Shown here piece after piece: positions 8,686-17,117 of a stretch of DNA of 64,000 bases (positions are counted from its first letter, which is position 1; each line of letters begins with the position of its first letter). A program made the translations under genes and the position numbers. The notes beneath the pieces were generated by a model. The model did no database searches, had not been told where the DNA came from, and was given only the letters and a program-made list of their open reading frames with translations. Source of the DNA: an uncultured Burkholderiales bacterium (GTDB taxonomy: Bacteria; Pseudomonadota; Gammaproteobacteria; Burkholderiales; Burkholderiaceae_C); the NCBI GenBank assembly GCA_903838355.1, contig CAILYC010000013.1:33700-97699 (forward strand), in the 5' to 3' direction.

Positions 8686-9410
8686 TTCCCCCCCCCTTCT
8701 TTGGGAAGGACCAAGAGTTCGGGCAAGCGATCAACCTCAATCAACTGATCCACAAAAATCCCTTGGGTGTGAACATCATCGGGCTTGATTTCGCCCGCCT
8801 CCACCATTTTATCGACCTCTGCAATGACCACATTGCCAGCGGTCGCCATGACCACATTGAAGTTACGCATAGTGCCCTTGTAATTTAAATTACCCAAACG
8901 ATCCCCTAAATGGGCGCGAATCATGGCGAAATCAGCCTTCAATGCCTTTTCAAGAACGTAATCTTTGCCGTCGATGTTTTTGATTTCTTTGCCAATAGTG
9001 AGCTCGGTGCCAACACCGGTAGGCGTATAAAAGCCACCCAGACCACATCCCCCAGCTCGTATACGCTCCACCAAGGTTCCTTGGGGAACGAGTTCAAGTT
9101 CAACCTCCCCCTTTAAATATTTGTCTCTAAAGTCAGCTGCAGTAGGTGCGGGAAAGGACGCAATTAACTTTTTGACCAATCCATCCGCAAAAAGTCCTCC
9201 CAAAGCGAAACCACCCGTACCAGCGCCATTGCTGATGATGGTCAAATTCTTAACAGCCCTGCGCCTGAGAGCCTCAATCAACTGCCCAGGCATTCCGGCA
9301 TTGCCAAAGCCACCCAGCATAATGCTGGCGCCATCAAAAATCGACTCCACAGCTTCGGCACAACTCACAACACGCTTATCGATCAATTCACCACTCCAAA
9401 ACAAACTCAA
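8682..9410 (-). CDS. 3-oxoacid-type CoA-transferase, subunit A
   Basis: 242 residues, apparently from TTG at 9410 (TTG AGT TTG) with a weak GGTGAT site upstream; no ATG precedes the domain. Family features are GGFGNAGMPGQLIEAL (CoA-binding glycine motif, about 33-48), LTIISNGAGTGGFALGGL and AGGCGLGGFYTPTGVGTEL. It pairs with subunit B directly downstream. The last codons contain nine G in a row just before the overlapping stop/start. First gene of the putative operon running to the Bug gene at 1768. Confidence 0.88.
   Translation of the reverse strand: MSLFWSGELIDKRVVSCAEAVESIFDGASIMLGGFGNAGMPGQLIEALRRRAVKNLTIISNGAGTGGFALGGLFADGLVKKLIASFPAPTAADFRDKYLKGEVELELVPQGTLVERIRAGGCGLGGFYTPTGVGTELTIGKEIKNIDGKDYVLEKALKADFAMIRAHLGDRLGNLNYKGTMRNFNVVMATAGNVVIAEVDKMVEAGEIKPDDVHTQGIFVDQLIEVDRLPELLVLPKEGGGK
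8688..8696 (-). repeat. Nine-G homopolymer at the CoA-transferase A/B junction
   Basis: Nine C on the plus strand, nine G in the coding strand. It encodes the three glycines before the final Lys of subunit A and also lies where the ribosome site of subunit B should be. One extra base in the run would remove the subunit A stop and read in frame into the ATG of subunit B. Confidence 0.9.
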
Positions 9411-9744
9411 ATCACCAGAAATTAGGGTTATATTTGAATCTAATTTAAGCGCTTACACCATAGGGCAAGCCCTTGATGTCTCCTGCACCAATGACCGCAA
9501 CGCAAGTTCACGTCAGTTTGATCTAGCTCAAAACCAAGGACACATCAGTGTGCTCAATCAGTTCTATACGAGATACTGCCGCGCCCCCTACAAAGAACTG
9601 CAAGACAATTTAAATATAAAGTCTTCGGGAGGTACTTGAGCGCTAAACTTGGCACCAATGGAGTCGAAATACAGATGACATTGAAGCCTACAGTCAGGTT
9701 TTGTTCAACTTGGAAAATCATTCCCATCCGAGTAATAAAAATAA
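9411..9744. promoter_or_regulatory. Intergenic region, probable promoter/operator of the CoA-transferase operon
   Basis: No gene is seen in these 334 bases. Close to the operon start lie a leftward TATAAC (9427-9432) that could be a -10 box and a perfect 10-bp palindrome, TAAGCGCTTA, at 9446-9455 that could bind a dimeric regulator. No regulator gene is adjacent. Both assignments are inference from pattern only. Confidence 0.35.
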
Positions 9745-10731
9745 CTATTCTTCAGGAATAAATCCGGAGTCTTTGACAATATTTCCCCAACGAATCAAAT
9801 CAGATTTTAATAATGCCGAAGTGTTTTCTGGAGTACTCAAAATAGGATCACTTCCCTGTTTAGCAAAAGATTCCCTCAAAGAAGGTAACTTTAGGGCTTC
9901 ATTGACCAAAGCTGACGTTTTTAAAACAATACTCCTCGGTGTGTTTGCTGGCATGAATAAGCCAAGCCATGGCTCGCACACCAAGTCGCTGTAACCCAAC
10001 TCAACCATCGTTGGTACATCTGGCAAAAATCGACTTCGTTTTAGCCCTGTTGTTGCAATCGCTCTAAGTCGAGAGGTGCTCAATCGTGGCAGAGTTTCAC
10101 CCAGCGAACTAAAAATACTGGCAACTTGCCCGCCCATCACATCAACCAACGCGGGCGCATTGCCCTTATAGGGAACATGGAGTAGCGGATAATTCGCAGC
10201 TTTAGCAAACATGACCCCCGTAAAGTGAGGAGCAGCACCTGCACCACTCGAAGCGTAAGCAGCGAGGCCAGGATTTAATTTACACCATGCAATGAATTCC
10301 CCTGGCGTCTTGACGCTTTCGGGCACACTAGGGCCAACACAAAATACCAATGGACTTGAATTGACAATTGAAACAGGGCTGAAATCTGCGATGGGATCGT
10401 AGTTAATCTTCTTAAAACTGTAAGGTGCTAAGGTTAGTGAAAAATCTGGTGTAAAAAGAATTGTTGAGCCATCAGGTGGGCTATTTTTAACGTATTCAAC
10501 TGCAAGACGTGATGCTGCTCCGGGCTTTGCTTCAATAATGAGACCACCCGGATAGGAATCGTTCATGCCTTGAACCAACGGACGCAAAGCTGAATCAACT
10601 CCGCCGCCCGGAGGAAATCCGATGATCATGCGAGTCAATTTTACATTCTGAGCGAAAACACTATTGAATGAAGTCTCGCAAGCTAGAAGACCAATCGAAT
10701 TGATGATGGCTCGACGATTAATGTTTGACAC
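9745..10731 (-). CDS. Tripartite tricarboxylate transporter substrate-binding protein (Bug family), second copy
   Basis: 328 residues from GTG at 10731, preferred because AAGGAG lies six bases upstream; an in-frame TTG at 10770 lacks this. A signal segment (NRRAIINSIGLLACETSFNS, possibly Tat-like) is followed by the Bug motifs MIIGFPPGGGVDSALRPL, SSGAGAAPHFTG and HVPYKGNAPALVDVMGGQV. Compared with the first Bug copy the cleft residues differ, so the ligand need not be the same. It is transcribed toward the CoA-transferase operon, 334 bp ahead of it, and may be expressed separately. Confidence 0.88.
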   Translation of the reverse strand: MSNINRRAIINSIGLLACETSFNSVFAQNVKLTRMIIGFPPGGGVDSALRPLVQGMNDSYPGGLIIEAKPGAASRLAVEYVKNSPPDGSTILFTPDFSLTLAPYSFKKINYDPIADFSPVSIVNSSPLVFCVGPSVPESVKTPGEFIAWCKLNPGLAAYASSGAGAAPHFTGVMFAKAANYPLLHVPYKGNAPALVDVMGGQVASIFSSLGETLPRLSTSRLRAIATTGLKRSRFLPDVPTMVELGYSDLVCEPWLGLFMPANTPRSIVLKTSALVNEALKLPSLRESFAKQGSDPILSTPENTSALLKSDLIRWGNIVKDSGFIPEE

Positions 10732-11006
10732 TGATGTCTCCTTGGATTTTGACTGACTCGTTTCAAGCAAGACATTTGGGAAACCGATGTTGATCCAAGC
10801 TCGCTTGAACCAAGGCGACTGTACAGATCCACGCTATTAAAATAAACGATGAGAGATTCATCATAAAATTATTATTTTTAATCGAAATGACTTGTTGATA
10901 TATAAGGGTAAACATTTAGTAGAGCTCAATTTTCAATAAAAACAGAACTTAAATCTTTGAACCACCCCTTGGGCTTCAATTTGAAACACCTATAGAAATA
11001 TTTACT

Positions 11007-11654
11007 TTATTGGGTAACTTTTTCTCTGCAAAAAAATACGACCATCATTAAAACGGCCACAAGCTCAGCAACCACAAACCCAAGGACATCTTGCGGGGCT
11101 ATACCCACAAAGGTGTTGGTCAAACTTCTAGCAACGACTACAGCAGGGTTGGCAAAGAATGTTGACGATGTAAACCAATACCCTGCTGTGACGGTCATGG
11201 CCAGCAACATTGGTATTTTGTCCTTGGATGCTGTATCACCCATTCTAATAACCGCCAACAAAACCAAGGTCGATAGAAATTCACTCACCCAAATTCCAGG
11301 GCCATTTCTGGCCTTACTTGACTCTTGAATGATCGGTAAACTGAACATGAAGTGCGTGAGCCATATTCCGCAAACTGCTCCGGCAAATTGGCAAACCCAG
11401 TATCCGAGCATCGTCTTAACACTCAAGTGGCCCAATCTCCAACTCATCAAACTCACCGCCGGGTTAAAGTGAGCCCCTGAAATAGGCCCCAACAAGACAA
11501 TCAATACATAAAGGCCTGCGCCAGTTGCAATACTATTGCCAAGCAAAGCAACAGCACCATTTCCAGCGCCGAGGGTCTCACCCATCAACCCTGAACCCGC
11601 TACAATTGCCAAGAGCAAAGTGGTACCGACAAATTCAGAAACGTAATTTTTCAT
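11007..11654 (-). CDS. aqpS: Aquaporin-family channel of the arsenic operon (AqpS-like)
   Basis: 215 residues with about six membrane helices and both pore half-helices. The first NPA is intact (GPISGAHFNPAVSLMSW) and the second is NPAVVVARSLTNTF. AqpS proteins in ars operons let As(III), made by ArsC, leave the cell down its gradient. The ATG overlaps the arsC stop (ATGA), showing co-transcription with arsC and arsR. No ArsB or ACR3 pump is seen in the window, so this channel may be the only arsenite exit encoded here. Confidence 0.85.
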   Translation of the reverse strand: MKNYVSEFVGTTLLLAIVAGSGLMGETLGAGNGAVALLGNSIATGAGLYVLIVLLGPISGAHFNPAVSLMSWRLGHLSVKTMLGYWVCQFAGAVCGIWLTHFMFSLPIIQESSKARNGPGIWVSEFLSTLVLLAVIRMGDTASKDKIPMLLAMTVTAGYWFTSSTFFANPAVVVARSLTNTFVGIAPQDVLGFVVAELVAVLMMVVFFCREKVTQ

Positions 11655-12130
11655 TTTTGAGTGTGAATATCTTTAAGCGTCATTGAATCCAATTTGTCCA
11701 ACGGCATTTGAGCCAATAAATCAATCCTTTTTTTCAATCCATACAAGACCTCCGTGAAGGCATGCCTTTTTTCTGCTTCAGTGCCTTTAACTTGCGATGG
11801 ATCAGGAAATCCCCAGTGTGCCGTTATGGGTTGACCTGGCCAGTAGGGACAGGCTTCGCCAGCAGCTTCATCGCAGACAGTGATAATGAAATCCATCTTT
11901 GGGGCATCAGGCAAAGCGTACTCATCCCAATTCTTACTTCTAAGTTTACTTTGGTCGTAGCCAAGCTCTTTGGTGAGCTCTGCAGCAATAGGATTGACCG
12001 CAGCACCAGGCGCTGAGCCCGCTGAATAACCCGTAAAAATGCCGCTGTAATGGGTGGACGCCAAGGCTTCACCCAACACAGATCTGGAAGAGTTGTGGGT
12101 GCATAGAAATAAAATGTTGTATTTCTTCAT
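11651..12130 (-). CDS. arsC: Arsenate reductase, low-molecular-weight phosphatase type
   Basis: 159 residues from ATG 12130, which overlaps the arsR stop. The PTPase-like loop is CTHNSSRS (Cys10 to Arg16), with further cysteines at 86 and 94 (VCDEAAGEACPYWPG) placed for the disulfide relay. It reduces As(V) to As(III) in the cytosol. The THNS(S)RS loop and lengthened C-terminal part are typical of arsenate reductases in arsR-arsC-aqp operons. A plausible reductant is thioredoxin; trxA occurs far away in this window. Confidence 0.9.
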   Translation of the reverse strand: MKKYNILFLCTHNSSRSVLGEALASTHYSGIFTGYSAGSAPGAAVNPIAAELTKELGYDQSKLRSKNWDEYALPDAPKMDFIITVCDEAAGEACPYWPGQPITAHWGFPDPSQVKGTEAEKRHAFTEVLYGLKKRIDLLAQMPLDKLDSMTLKDIHTQK

Positions 12131-12456
12131 TTGCTTTTGTCCTTTTTGATGACTTGAGTTGGTAAACAAGATTTCCCGCCACAACAGTTATCCAAAAGAA
12201 ACTCGCTGAGTTTTTGAATCAACAAGGCGTTTGGTCGGTAAATGAGGTTTCTACTTTGGCGCTCGACCTTCAACAAATTGGCACTCATCAACTCCTTTAA
12301 GTGAAAACTCAATGTGGCGTTGGGGATACCGAGATGCTCAATGATCTCTGAAGGTGTCAAGCCCACATCGCCTTTTTGTACAATGAGACGAAAAACATTG
12401 AGTCGAGATTCTTGCCCTAAGGCCATAAAAGCGAGGATGGCATCTGAATTTTTCAT
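12127..12456 (-). CDS. arsR: ArsR-family repressor
   Basis: 109 residues with a winged helix-turn-helix (about 15-75, NATLSFHLKELMSANLL as recognition region). The usual metal motif ELCVCDL is missing; instead three cysteines, Cys91, Cys92 and Cys97 (NCCGGKSC), sit at the C-terminus, like the C-terminal As(III) site described for Acidithiobacillus ArsR. Release from DNA by arsenite is thus likely. First gene of the arsR-arsC-aqpS operon, all joined by ATGA overlaps, with arsH divergent. Confidence 0.9.
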   Translation of the reverse strand: MKNSDAILAFMALGQESRLNVFRLIVQKGDVGLTPSEIIEHLGIPNATLSFHLKELMSANLLKVERQSRNLIYRPNALLIQKLSEFLLDNCCGGKSCLPTQVIKKDKSK

Positions 12457-12478
12457 ATTTCTATAATATCAGAAATAT
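12455..12478. promoter_or_regulatory. Inverted repeat, probable ArsR operator
   Basis: Perfect 8-bp inverted repeat ATATTTCT ... AGAAATAT (12455-12462 and 12471-12478) with an 8-bp spacer. It overlaps the arsR start codon and lies between arsR and the divergent arsH, so one site could control both transcripts. Confidence 0.6.
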
Positions 12479-12559
12479 AAAATCAATCATGAAGGTTTTA
12501 TTACAATCCAAGAAGCTCCAAAGTATTGAGCCCAATCTCTTTTTTATTGAGAACACCTG

Positions 12560-13270
12560 ATGTCTGACTTTCCCCAAGTTGAAGCCGAGCATTTCAACAA
12601 ACCAGATTTGAATCAACTTCAGACTGGACCCCTTTTCAATCATGCCCCGAGGATATTGCTGCTCTATGGCTCCCTCAGAGAGAGGTCTTTTAGTCGGCTT
12701 TTAGCCGAAGAAGCAGAACGACTATTAAAAGCCATGGGTTGCGACACCAAGTTTTTCAATCCCAGTGGCCTACCTCAGGTTGATGAGACCGTGGAGACAC
12801 ACCCCAAGGTACTTGAACTCAGAGCGTTGGCTCAATGGTCAGAAGGCATGGTGTGGTCCAGCCCAGAGCGTCATGGAGCAATGACTGGCCTCATGAAATC
12901 TCAAATTGATTGGATCCCATTGAGTATGGGCGCTGTGAGGCCCACACAGGGTAAAACCCTTGCCTTGATGCAGGTCAATGGCGGATCACAATCGTTCAAT
13001 GCCGTCAACCAAATGCGACTTCTTGGACGATGGATGCGAATGATCACGATCCCCAATCAATCCTCAGTTGCCAAGGCGTTTCTAGAGTTTGATGAAAACA
13101 ATCGCATGAAATCCTCAGGCTTCTACGACCGAGTCGTCGATGTCATGGAAGAGCTTGTTAAATTTACCCTACTAACCCGGTCAGCCTCACCCTATCTCAC
13201 GGACCGTTATAGCGAAAGGAAAGAGACTGCTGAACAATTGATGAGCCGAGTTAATCAACAGTCGCTTTAA
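12560..13270 (+). CDS. arsH: ArsH-type NADPH-dependent FMN oxidoreductase
   Basis: 236 residues, flavodoxin-like fold. FMN-binding loop [20 protein letters not shown] (about 34-53) and [22 protein letters not shown] (about 100-121) are diagnostic for ArsH. ArsH oxidises trivalent organoarsenicals to the less toxic pentavalent forms and has quinone/ferric reductase activity. It is divergent from arsR across a 103-bp region holding the putative operator, so joint regulation is likely. Confidence 0.92.
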   Translation: MSDFPQVEAEHFNKPDLNQLQTGPLFNHAPRILLLYGSLRERSFSRLLAEEAERLLKAMGCDTKFFNPSGLPQVDETVETHPKVLELRALAQWSEGMVWSSPERHGAMTGLMKSQIDWIPLSMGAVRPTQGKTLALMQVNGGSQSFNAVNQMRLLGRWMRMITIPNQSSVAKAFLEFDENNRMKSSGFYDRVVDVMEELVKFTLLTRSASPYLTDRYSERKETAEQLMSRVNQQSL

Positions 13271-13630
13271 TCATGAAAGATAAATTCTTTCTTTTACCAA
13301 ATCTGATCAGACAAAGGGACGTTAACCGTTCCTCTCTTGCTCGAACAAGGTCTGTGCAGGCCATCACAACATGCCACCCTCTCTGAGCCAATGATTGGGT
13401 GGTGTAGAAATCAACTCCTGATGAGGCAACAGTGATGATCATGGTTGGGCATCAAGAACTCATCACGCAGGAAACTTTTAACCTTTATTTTTAAATTCAA
13501 GAGCAAATGTGGCAAGAGCCTTCTGTCCTCTTTACAACATTGATCAAGCTCGTCATCTTTGCATATTGCCCAAGGTGACCGCGCATGCTTTTGGCCAACC
13601 AAAGCGCCTCATGGACTTCAAGCTCATGCT
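13271..13630. other. Gap between arsH and soxZ with gene relics
   Basis: Apart from the protochlorophyllide reductase-like relic described separately, the leftward strand has an open stretch ending at TGA 13497-13499 (reading ...HEALWLAKSMRGHLG...) that continues into the soxZ 3' end in another frame and has no recognised match. No intact gene or RNA was identified. Confidence 0.4.
13329..13448 (-). pseudogene. Relic of light-dependent protochlorophyllide reductase (LPOR), N-terminal Rossmann part
   Basis: Forty codons translate to PTMIITVASSGVDFYTTQSL followed by AQRGWHVVMACTDLVRAREE. This matches, from memory of the family, the LPOR N-terminus (PTVIITGASSGVGLY..KAL..RGWHVVMACRDL.KA). The NADPH-binding TGxxxGxG has decayed to TVASSGVD and the conserved Arg of ACRDL is Thr. 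Homology stops after about 40 codons, a TGA lies two codons upstream, and no other LPOR segments are visible nearby. A chance match or another short-chain dehydrogenase relic is possible but the RGWHVVMAC block is very LPOR-like. Confidence 0.65.
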
Positions 13631-13951
13631 TTAGTCTTGCACTGACATGAGTTGACGAAATTCGCCAGCTTGGCCATCATCGTCGAGCCACTTGACAACC
13701 ATCAAGCCCGTGACGGTCGCCCTGACGTAGAACTCAAAGAATGGATTGGCAGCAATACCCGATGAGGTCTCGACACGCAATACCTCTTGAGCGTCATACA
13801 CACAACTCACCCATTGAATGATATTGCGAGGGATCAAGTGACCGGTCATGTCTTGCAAGTAACCGGTCTCCATGGGATGCTGGATCAACAAGCGTACCTT
13901 GACCACATCGCCTGACACAATTTTTTGGGGCCAAATCAGTCTTGCATTCAT
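13631..13951 (-). CDS. soxZ: SoxZ-like sulfur carrier partner protein
   Basis: 106 residues, immunoglobulin-like fold with SoxZ landmarks: VSGDVVKVRLLIQHPMETGYLQD near the N-terminus, HLIPRNIIQW, and the C-terminal LDDDGQAGEF. SoxZ binds SoxY in the periplasm and lacks its own signal peptide. It lies 39 bp downstream of soxY. No soxA, X, B, C or D is in the window, so the pair may serve a different oxidase or a sox locus elsewhere. Confidence 0.88.
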   Translation of the reverse strand: MNARLIWPQKIVSGDVVKVRLLIQHPMETGYLQDMTGHLIPRNIIQWVSCVYDAQEVLRVETSSGIAANPFFEFYVRATVTGLMVVKWLDDDGQAGEFRQLMSVQD

Positions 13952-13990
13952 GTTGAAGTGTTGGCGTTTGGGTTCACTCTAAATTGCAAT

Positions 13991-14551
13991 TCAATTGGAG
14001 GCATCCACACAGGCCGATTCCGTGACGATGATGTCAGCGCTGTCGACAAGCCATCGATCGGTGTTCGTTCGCGCCAGGGCCACCACTTTTTGTGTACCCG
14101 CCAAACGCACTCGGGTGTTGAGTTCTGCCCTTGCATTCCAAGGCCCCAAGTGAAGATGGGCCATCACGAGGACGGGATTGCGCTGAGACAGCAGATAAAT
14201 ATCCCGAACATGATCCTCAGGCGTCATGGGTGAGTCGACACTGACACCCAAAGGCACCGAGTTGCCATTGTCGGCCAAGATGGACAAATGAAGCTTAATG
14301 CCTGCGTGCTGGAGTTGACGCTCATTGACCACAGTCCCTTGAATCCCACCAAGCATTTCTTGCATTGAGCGCAATCGACCCGAGGTCATCATGTGCTCAA
14401 CAGGCGCGTCGGCAGCACTGGCATTTTTCATGAACCCCAAGGTGAAGAAAGAGCCCAAGCCCAAGCCCCAACCCAAAACCAACCCCTCTCGCCTTTGACG
14501 CGAAAAAAGGGGTTTAGTTTTGAGGGATCTAGACAGAAAACTCAAGCTCAT
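13991..14551 (-). CDS. soxY: SoxY-like periplasmic sulfur carrier protein with unusual C-terminus
   Basis: 186 residues. The N-terminus has an Arg-rich export signal (SRQRREG then a hydrophobic stretch, about 17-48). The SoxY domain includes HLSILADNGNSVPLGVSVDS and HLHLGPWNARAELNTRVRLAG. Classical SoxY ends in GGCGG, whose Cys carries thiosulfate-derived sulfur. Here the end is VTESACVDASN, so a Cys (181) is kept but the flexible glycine swinging arm is not. It is thus a SoxY homologue of uncertain partner. It is followed by soxZ. Confidence 0.8.
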   Translation of the reverse strand: MSLSFLSRSLKTKPLFSRQRREGLVLGWGLGLGSFFTLGFMKNASAADAPVEHMMTSGRLRSMQEMLGGIQGTVVNERQLQHAGIKLHLSILADNGNSVPLGVSVDSPMTPEDHVRDIYLLSQRNPVLVMAHLHLGPWNARAELNTRVRLAGTQKVVALARTNTDRWLVDSADIIVTESACVDASN

Positions 14552-14634
14552 GGTGTTGTATCCCCATTATCACCAACCCCTCAAGACCCATGAAGTACCA
14601 GGGGACTTGATGAATTGGCACAGAGTGACTCATG

Positions 14635-16866
14635 TCAGGCCGACGCCAAAACCTGGTTGAACGTGGCGCTGGGGCGCATGACATCGGTCATTTTCTTCAC
14701 GTCAGGCAAGAAATATCCACCGATCTCAACCGCTTTGCCTTGAACACTCAGGAGCTCAGCCACAATCTTTTTCTCGTTCTCGGCCAAGGACTTGGCCAAG
14801 GGGGTGAAATACGATTGCAACTCTTTGTCCTCGGTCTGGGCGGACAATTCCTGCGCCCAGTAAAGCGCCAAATAGAACTGGCTGCCACGGTTGTCGAGCT
14901 CACCGGTCTTGGTTGATGGGTTCTTGTTATTGTTGAGCAGTTGACCGGTGGCCGCATCGAGCGCCTTGGCCACGAGCTTGGCTTTGTTGTTGTGGGTCTT
15001 GATCCCCAACTCCTCAATACTCGCCGCCAGGGCCAAAAACTCACCCAAGGAATCCCAACGCAAATGGTTTTCTTCCAACAGTTGTTTGACGTGCTTAGGA
15101 GCAGAACCGCCCGCACCTGTCTCGTACAAACCGCCACCCGCCATCAAAGGCACAATGGAGAGCATTTTGGAGCTCGTGCCAAGTTCCATGATAGGGAACA
15201 AATCGGTCAAATAGTCGCGCAAAATGTTGCCCGTGACAGAGATGGTGTCAATGCCACGGATCACGCGCTCTAAAGAGAAGCGAATGGCGCGCACTTGGGA
15301 CATGATGTGAATATCCAAGCCCTGGGTATCATGGTCTTTCAAATAGACATTGACCTTTTTGATGAGCTCGGCCTCGTGTGGGCGATAGGGGTCGAGCCAA
15401 AACACCGCCGTCATCCCTGAGTTGCGAGCACGTGTGACGGCCAACTTCACCCAGTCGCGAATGGGTGCGTCTTTGACTTGGCACATGCGCCAAATGTCGC
15501 CCTCGCCCACGTCTTGCGAGATCAGCACTTCGCCAGTGGCATTGTCCACAATCCGTGCTTGACCAGCTTCTGGAGCTTCAAAGGTTTTGTCGTGCGAGCC
15601 ATACTCTTCAGCCTGTTGTGCCATCAAACCCACATTGGGCACCGTGCCCATGGTCTTGGGGTCAAAGCGGCCATTGGTTTTGCAAAAATTGATGGTCTCT
15701 TGGTAAATGCGAGCAAAGGTGCTCTCTGGAATCACCGCCTTGGTGTCCTTGAGTTTACCGTCAGCCCCGTACATCTTGCCGCCGACTCGAATCATGGCGG
15801 GCATGGAGGCGTCCACGATCACATCGTTGGGCGCGTGCAAATTGGTGATACCTTTGTCTGAGTCGACCATTGCCAACTCAGGACGTGTTGCCGCACAGGC
15901 TTTCATGTCGGCCAAGACCTCGTCACGTTTGGCTTGGTGCAAAGTCTGCAGTTTGTCGTACAAATTGACCAACCCGTTGTTGACATTGACGCCGATTTCT
16001 TCAAACAGTTTGGCGTGTTTGGCAAAAACGTCTTTGTAATACACCCGAACAGCGTGACCAAAAACGATGGGGTGAGACACCTTCATCATGGTGGCCTTCA
16101 AGTGCAAAGAAAACAGCATGCCGGTCTTCACCGCATCTTGCATTTCAACTTCGAAGAAATCACACAGGGCCTTTTTGCTCATGAACATGCTGTCGATGAT
16201 TTCACCGGCGAGCAGCGCGAGCTTGGGTTTCAAGACCACCGTTTTACCGCTTTGGGTGAGAATCTCCATGCGAACTTCACGCGCTTTGTCAAGGGTCATG
16301 GACTTCTCGCCGTGGTAGAAGTCGCCGTCTTTCATCGTGGCCACATGGGTGCGCGACGCCTGGCTCCACTCACCCATGCTGTGGGGATTTTTGCGAGCAA
16401 AGTTTTTGACCGCCAAGGGGGCACGGCGGTCTGAATTGCCCTCACGAAGAACGGGGTTCACGGCCGAACCCATGCACTTGGAGTAGCGAGCACGAATGGC
16501 TTTGTCGGCGTCGGTTTTGGGGTCTTCTGGAAAGTTCGGAAGGGCAAAACCCTTGCTTTGCAACTCTTGGATACAGGCAATCAGTTGCGGGACCGATGCG
16601 CTGATGTTGGGCAACTTGATGATGTTGGTCTCGGGCAAAAGCGTCAATCGACCCAACTCCGCCAAGTTGTCGGGCAGTTTTTGCGCGTCACTCAAAAACT
16701 CAGGGAACTCTCCCAAGATGCGGGCCGCCACAGAAATGTCGCTTTGAGCGACCTCGATACCCGCAGGTTTGGCAAAGGTGCGAATAATGGGTAAAAAAGA
16801 AGCAGTCGCCAAAAGTGGCGCTTCATCCGTCAAGGTGTAGATGATTTTTGAGGTTGGGGCTGTCAT
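14635..16866 (-). CDS. icd: NADP-dependent isocitrate dehydrogenase, monomeric type
   Basis: 743 residues, the length of the monomeric IDH family and unlike the 400-residue dimeric enzyme. Features are [21 protein letters not shown] at the start, [22 protein letters not shown] (substrate loop), [12 protein letters not shown] and [17 protein letters not shown] near the end. It converts isocitrate to 2-oxoglutarate with NADPH production in the TCA cycle. A single gene with ATG at 16866. The upstream gene's terminator separates it from the molybdenum hydroxylase operon, so it is transcribed alone. Confidence 0.95.
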   Translation of the reverse strand: MTAPTSKIIYTLTDEAPLLATASFLPIIRTFAKPAGIEVAQSDISVAARILGEFPEFLSDAQKLPDNLAELGRLTLLPETNIIKLPNISASVPQLIACIQELQSKGFALPNFPEDPKTDADKAIRARYSKCMGSAVNPVLREGNSDRRAPLAVKNFARKNPHSMGEWSQASRTHVATMKDGDFYHGEKSMTLDKAREVRMEILTQSGKTVVLKPKLALLAGEIIDSMFMSKKALCDFFEVEMQDAVKTGMLFSLHLKATMMKVSHPIVFGHAVRVYYKDVFAKHAKLFEEIGVNVNNGLVNLYDKLQTLHQAKRDEVLADMKACAATRPELAMVDSDKGITNLHAPNDVIVDASMPAMIRVGGKMYGADGKLKDTKAVIPESTFARIYQETINFCKTNGRFDPKTMGTVPNVGLMAQQAEEYGSHDKTFEAPEAGQARIVDNATGEVLISQDVGEGDIWRMCQVKDAPIRDWVKLAVTRARNSGMTAVFWLDPYRPHEAELIKKVNVYLKDHDTQGLDIHIMSQVRAIRFSLERVIRGIDTISVTGNILRDYLTDLFPIMELGTSSKMLSIVPLMAGGGLYETGAGGSAPKHVKQLLEENHLRWDSLGEFLALAASIEELGIKTHNNKAKLVAKALDAATGQLLNNNKNPSTKTGELDNRGSQFYLALYWAQELSAQTEDKELQSYFTPLAKSLAENEKKIVAELLSVQGKAVEIGGYFLPDVKKMTDVMRPSATFNQVLASA

Positions 16867-16947
16867 GTGTTTGTTTTCCTAAAAGTGACCGTGGCGAGTG
16901 GGGTATCGACGAGGCGTGACTTGGAAAAACGCAACACAAGCGAGCAC

Positions 16948-16975
16948 AAAAAAAGCCCATGTGTCCATGGGCTTT
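16948..16975 (-). terminator. Rho-independent terminator of the molybdenum hydroxylase operon
   Basis: A perfect 10-bp stem (16952-16961 with 16966-16975, AAAGCCCATG) and a 4-base loop, followed on the minus strand by a T run. It lies 140 bp past the end of the gene at 17118 and upstream of icd. Confidence 0.8.
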
Positions 16976-17117
16976 GAGCAAAGGGCTTAGGCGCAATCCA
17001 AGACAGCAAACTCCATTCGGAGCACTGTCAGATTATAGTCCCTACCATCCCACCCAAAGCCCGCCCCATCCCTGTCGGGACTAGGGCTTACTCTGGAGAG
17101 AGAGATGGCCTCTTGTC

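Noticed and set aside
13411..13602. 63-codon leftward frame near the LPOR relic
   Set aside because: In a different frame from the LPOR match and without any recognised similarity.
13631..14551. Full thiosulfate-oxidising sox operon
   Set aside because: Only soxY and soxZ are present; neighbours are unrelated (icd and relics).
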